Below, piece after piece: positions 62,821 to 64,000 of a stretch of 64,000 bases of DNA. The notes under the pieces were generated by a model. The model did no database searches. It was not told the origin of the DNA and was given only the letters and a program-made list of their open reading frames with translations. Source of the DNA: Thermoanaerobacterium aotearoense (lineage in GTDB: Bacteria; Bacillota; Thermoanaerobacteria; Thermoanaerobacterales; Thermoanaerobacteraceae); the NCBI RefSeq assembly GCF_009905255.1, contig NZ_CP047602.1, positions 62,001 through 126,000 of the forward strand. Reading direction: 5' to 3'. The first letter of the stretch is position 1. Each line of letters opens with the position of its first letter. The translations under genes were made by a program, and so were the position numbers.

Positions 62821-64000
62821 ATGGGAATGTTTTGTTACCAGTGTCAAGAAGCTTCGAAAGGCATTGGCTGTACATTAAGAGGCGTGTGCGGCAAGACTGA
62901 CGACACAGCAAGGCTGCAAGATTTGCTAATATACACGCTAAAGGGCATCGCGATTGTTAACAAAGAAGCCAGAAAACATGGTTTAAACAGTGAAAGCACG
63001 GATTCATTCATCATCGACGGATTGTTTTCAACAATAACGAATGTCAATTTTGACAAGAATTACTTTGTAGGAAAGATCAAAGAAGGCTTGAATTTAAGAG
63101 AGTCCATAAAGAACCAATTAAGCGCAAATGGAGTACAGTTAAGCGGATTGCATGATGCGGCTACATGGACAAAAGATGAAAGCGAATTTGATGATAAGGC
63201 TTTATCAGTAGGCGTTCTTGCTACTGAAAATGAAGACATAAGATCATTAAGAGAGCTTATAACTTATGGCATCAAGGGTATGGCTGCTTATGCATTCCAT
63301 GCTGCAAACCTCGGCTTTAAAGATCCTAATATATCGGAGTTTATTGAAAAAGCATTAATCGCTACATTGGATGACAGCTTGAGCGCAAATGATTATGTGT
63401 CACTTGCATTAGAAGCTGGTAAATACGGCGTCGATGTTATGGCGCTTTTAGACAAGGCAAATACGTCCACATACGGAAATCCTGAGATTACAAAGGTAAA
63501 TATCGGCGTCAGAAATAATCCTGGCATCTTAATAAGCGGACACGACTTAAAAGACTTGGAAGAGCTGTTGGAGCAGACAGAAGGAACGGGTGTTGACGTA
63601 TATACACACGGTGAAATGCTTCCAGCCCACTACTATCCAGCATTTAAGAAGTATTCACACTTTGCAGGAAACTACGGCAATGCATGGTGGCAGCAGGATA
63701 AAGAATTTGAAAGCTTTAACGGCCCAATACTCATGACAACTAACTGCTTGACGCCTCCAAAGGATTCATACAAAGACAGACTTTACACGACTGGTGTCGT
63801 TGGATTTGAAGGTGTAAAGCATATTGATGCTGGCCCAGATGGGAAAAAAGACTTTACAGAAATAATAGAGCACGCAAAGAGATGCAAACCGCCAGTAGAG
63901 ATTGAGAGCGGAGAAATAGTAGGAGGATTTGCCCACAACCAAGTATTGGCTTTGGCTAATCAAGTAGTTGATGCAGTAAAGACTGGCGCTATAAAGAGGT
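62821..64000 (+). CDS. hcp: Hybrid cluster protein (hydroxylamine reductase), 3' end outside window
   Basis: The first 393 residues of about 550. ATG after AAGGAGG. The N-terminal cysteines C5, C8, C17 and C23 bind the cubane cluster. Hybrid-cluster ligands begin in [33 protein letters not shown] and [12 protein letters not shown]. Hcp reduces hydroxylamine or nitric oxide and protects anaerobes from nitrosative stress. The Rex-like site upstream suggests redox control. Confidence 0.95.
   Translation, partial: MGMFCYQCQEASKGIGCTLRGVCGKTDDTARLQDLLIYTLKGIAIVNKEARKHGLNSESTDSFIIDGLFSTITNVNFDKNYFVGKIKEGLNLRESIKNQLSANGVQLSGLHDAATWTKDESEFDDKALSVGVLATENEDIRSLRELITYGIKGMAAYAFHAANLGFKDPNISEFIEKALIATLDDSLSANDYVSLALEAGKYGVDVMALLDKANTSTYGNPEITKVNIGVRNNPGILISGHDLKDLEELLEQTEGTGVDVYTHGEMLPAHYYPAFKKYSHFAGNYGNAWWQQDKEFESFNGPILMTTNCLTPPKDSYKDRLYTTGVVGFEGVKHIDAGPDGKKDFTEIIEHAKRCKPPVEIESGEIVGGFAHNQVLALANQVVDAVKTGAIKR

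Overview
The window is AT-rich, low-GC Firmicutes DNA. Gene content (walR-walK-yycH-yycI, DnaD and DnaC/DnaI-type helicase loader, YtaF, MurA, HtrA, RlmH, a fused 2-hydroxyacyl-CoA dehydratase activase, hybrid cluster protein, a probable type I-B Cas8 fragment) points to an anaerobic, spore-forming thermophilic clostridium of the Thermoanaerobacterium/Thermoanaerobacter kind. That assignment is inferred from gene content, not from a database match. No rRNA, tRNA or CRISPR array was seen.

Region 1 (1-7.9 kb): an IS110 element (copy A, cut by the window start), then a malic enzyme gene, a KdgT-type permease gene split by an IS200-type element, and a CitA/DcuS-type sensor kinase with its response regulator. 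An ORF-less group II intron sits between the regulator gene and a hairpin terminator.

Region 2 (8-30.4 kb) is a graveyard of mobile DNA. It holds dead IS1182-like, IS4/IS701-like, ISL3 and IS3 transposases, an IstB relic, a frameshifted trypsin-like protease and an unknown membrane protein. Its centre is a three-level nest: a tyrosine-recombinase-trio (RIT) element inside istA of an IS21 element, itself inside orfB of an IS3 element, which lies between an RmuC-like 5' fragment and an azlC 3' fragment. Then come azlD, an acyltransferase, small membrane proteins, a DUF1646 transporter behind a candidate Na+-I (DUF1646) riboswitch, an orphan cas8 fragment, and IS110 copy B. The two IS110 copies are direct repeats 29,127 bp apart.

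Region 3 (30.4-49.9 kb) is ordinary chromosome: a phosphatase, YtaF, an M1 peptidase, dnaD/dnaC, an M23 peptidase, the WalRK envelope-stress operon, murA, htrA, rlmH, a GGDEF protein, an XRE regulator, a vapB stub and an ERCC4-type nuclease.

Region 4 (49.9-56.1 kb) is the best candidate for an undescribed system. A GAF-LuxR regulator lies between two promoters, each preceded by the same 47-bp palindromic box abutting a TTGACA -35. One promoter faces a VanZ-like gene. The other faces a run of secreted or lipid-anchored proteins with a small sigma-region-4-like protein.

Region 5 (56.2-64 kb): a 1420-residue activase/dehydratase fusion, a zinc-ribbon protein, a YdcZ-type transporter, an aldo/keto reductase and the start of hcp, preceded by a Rex-like operator.
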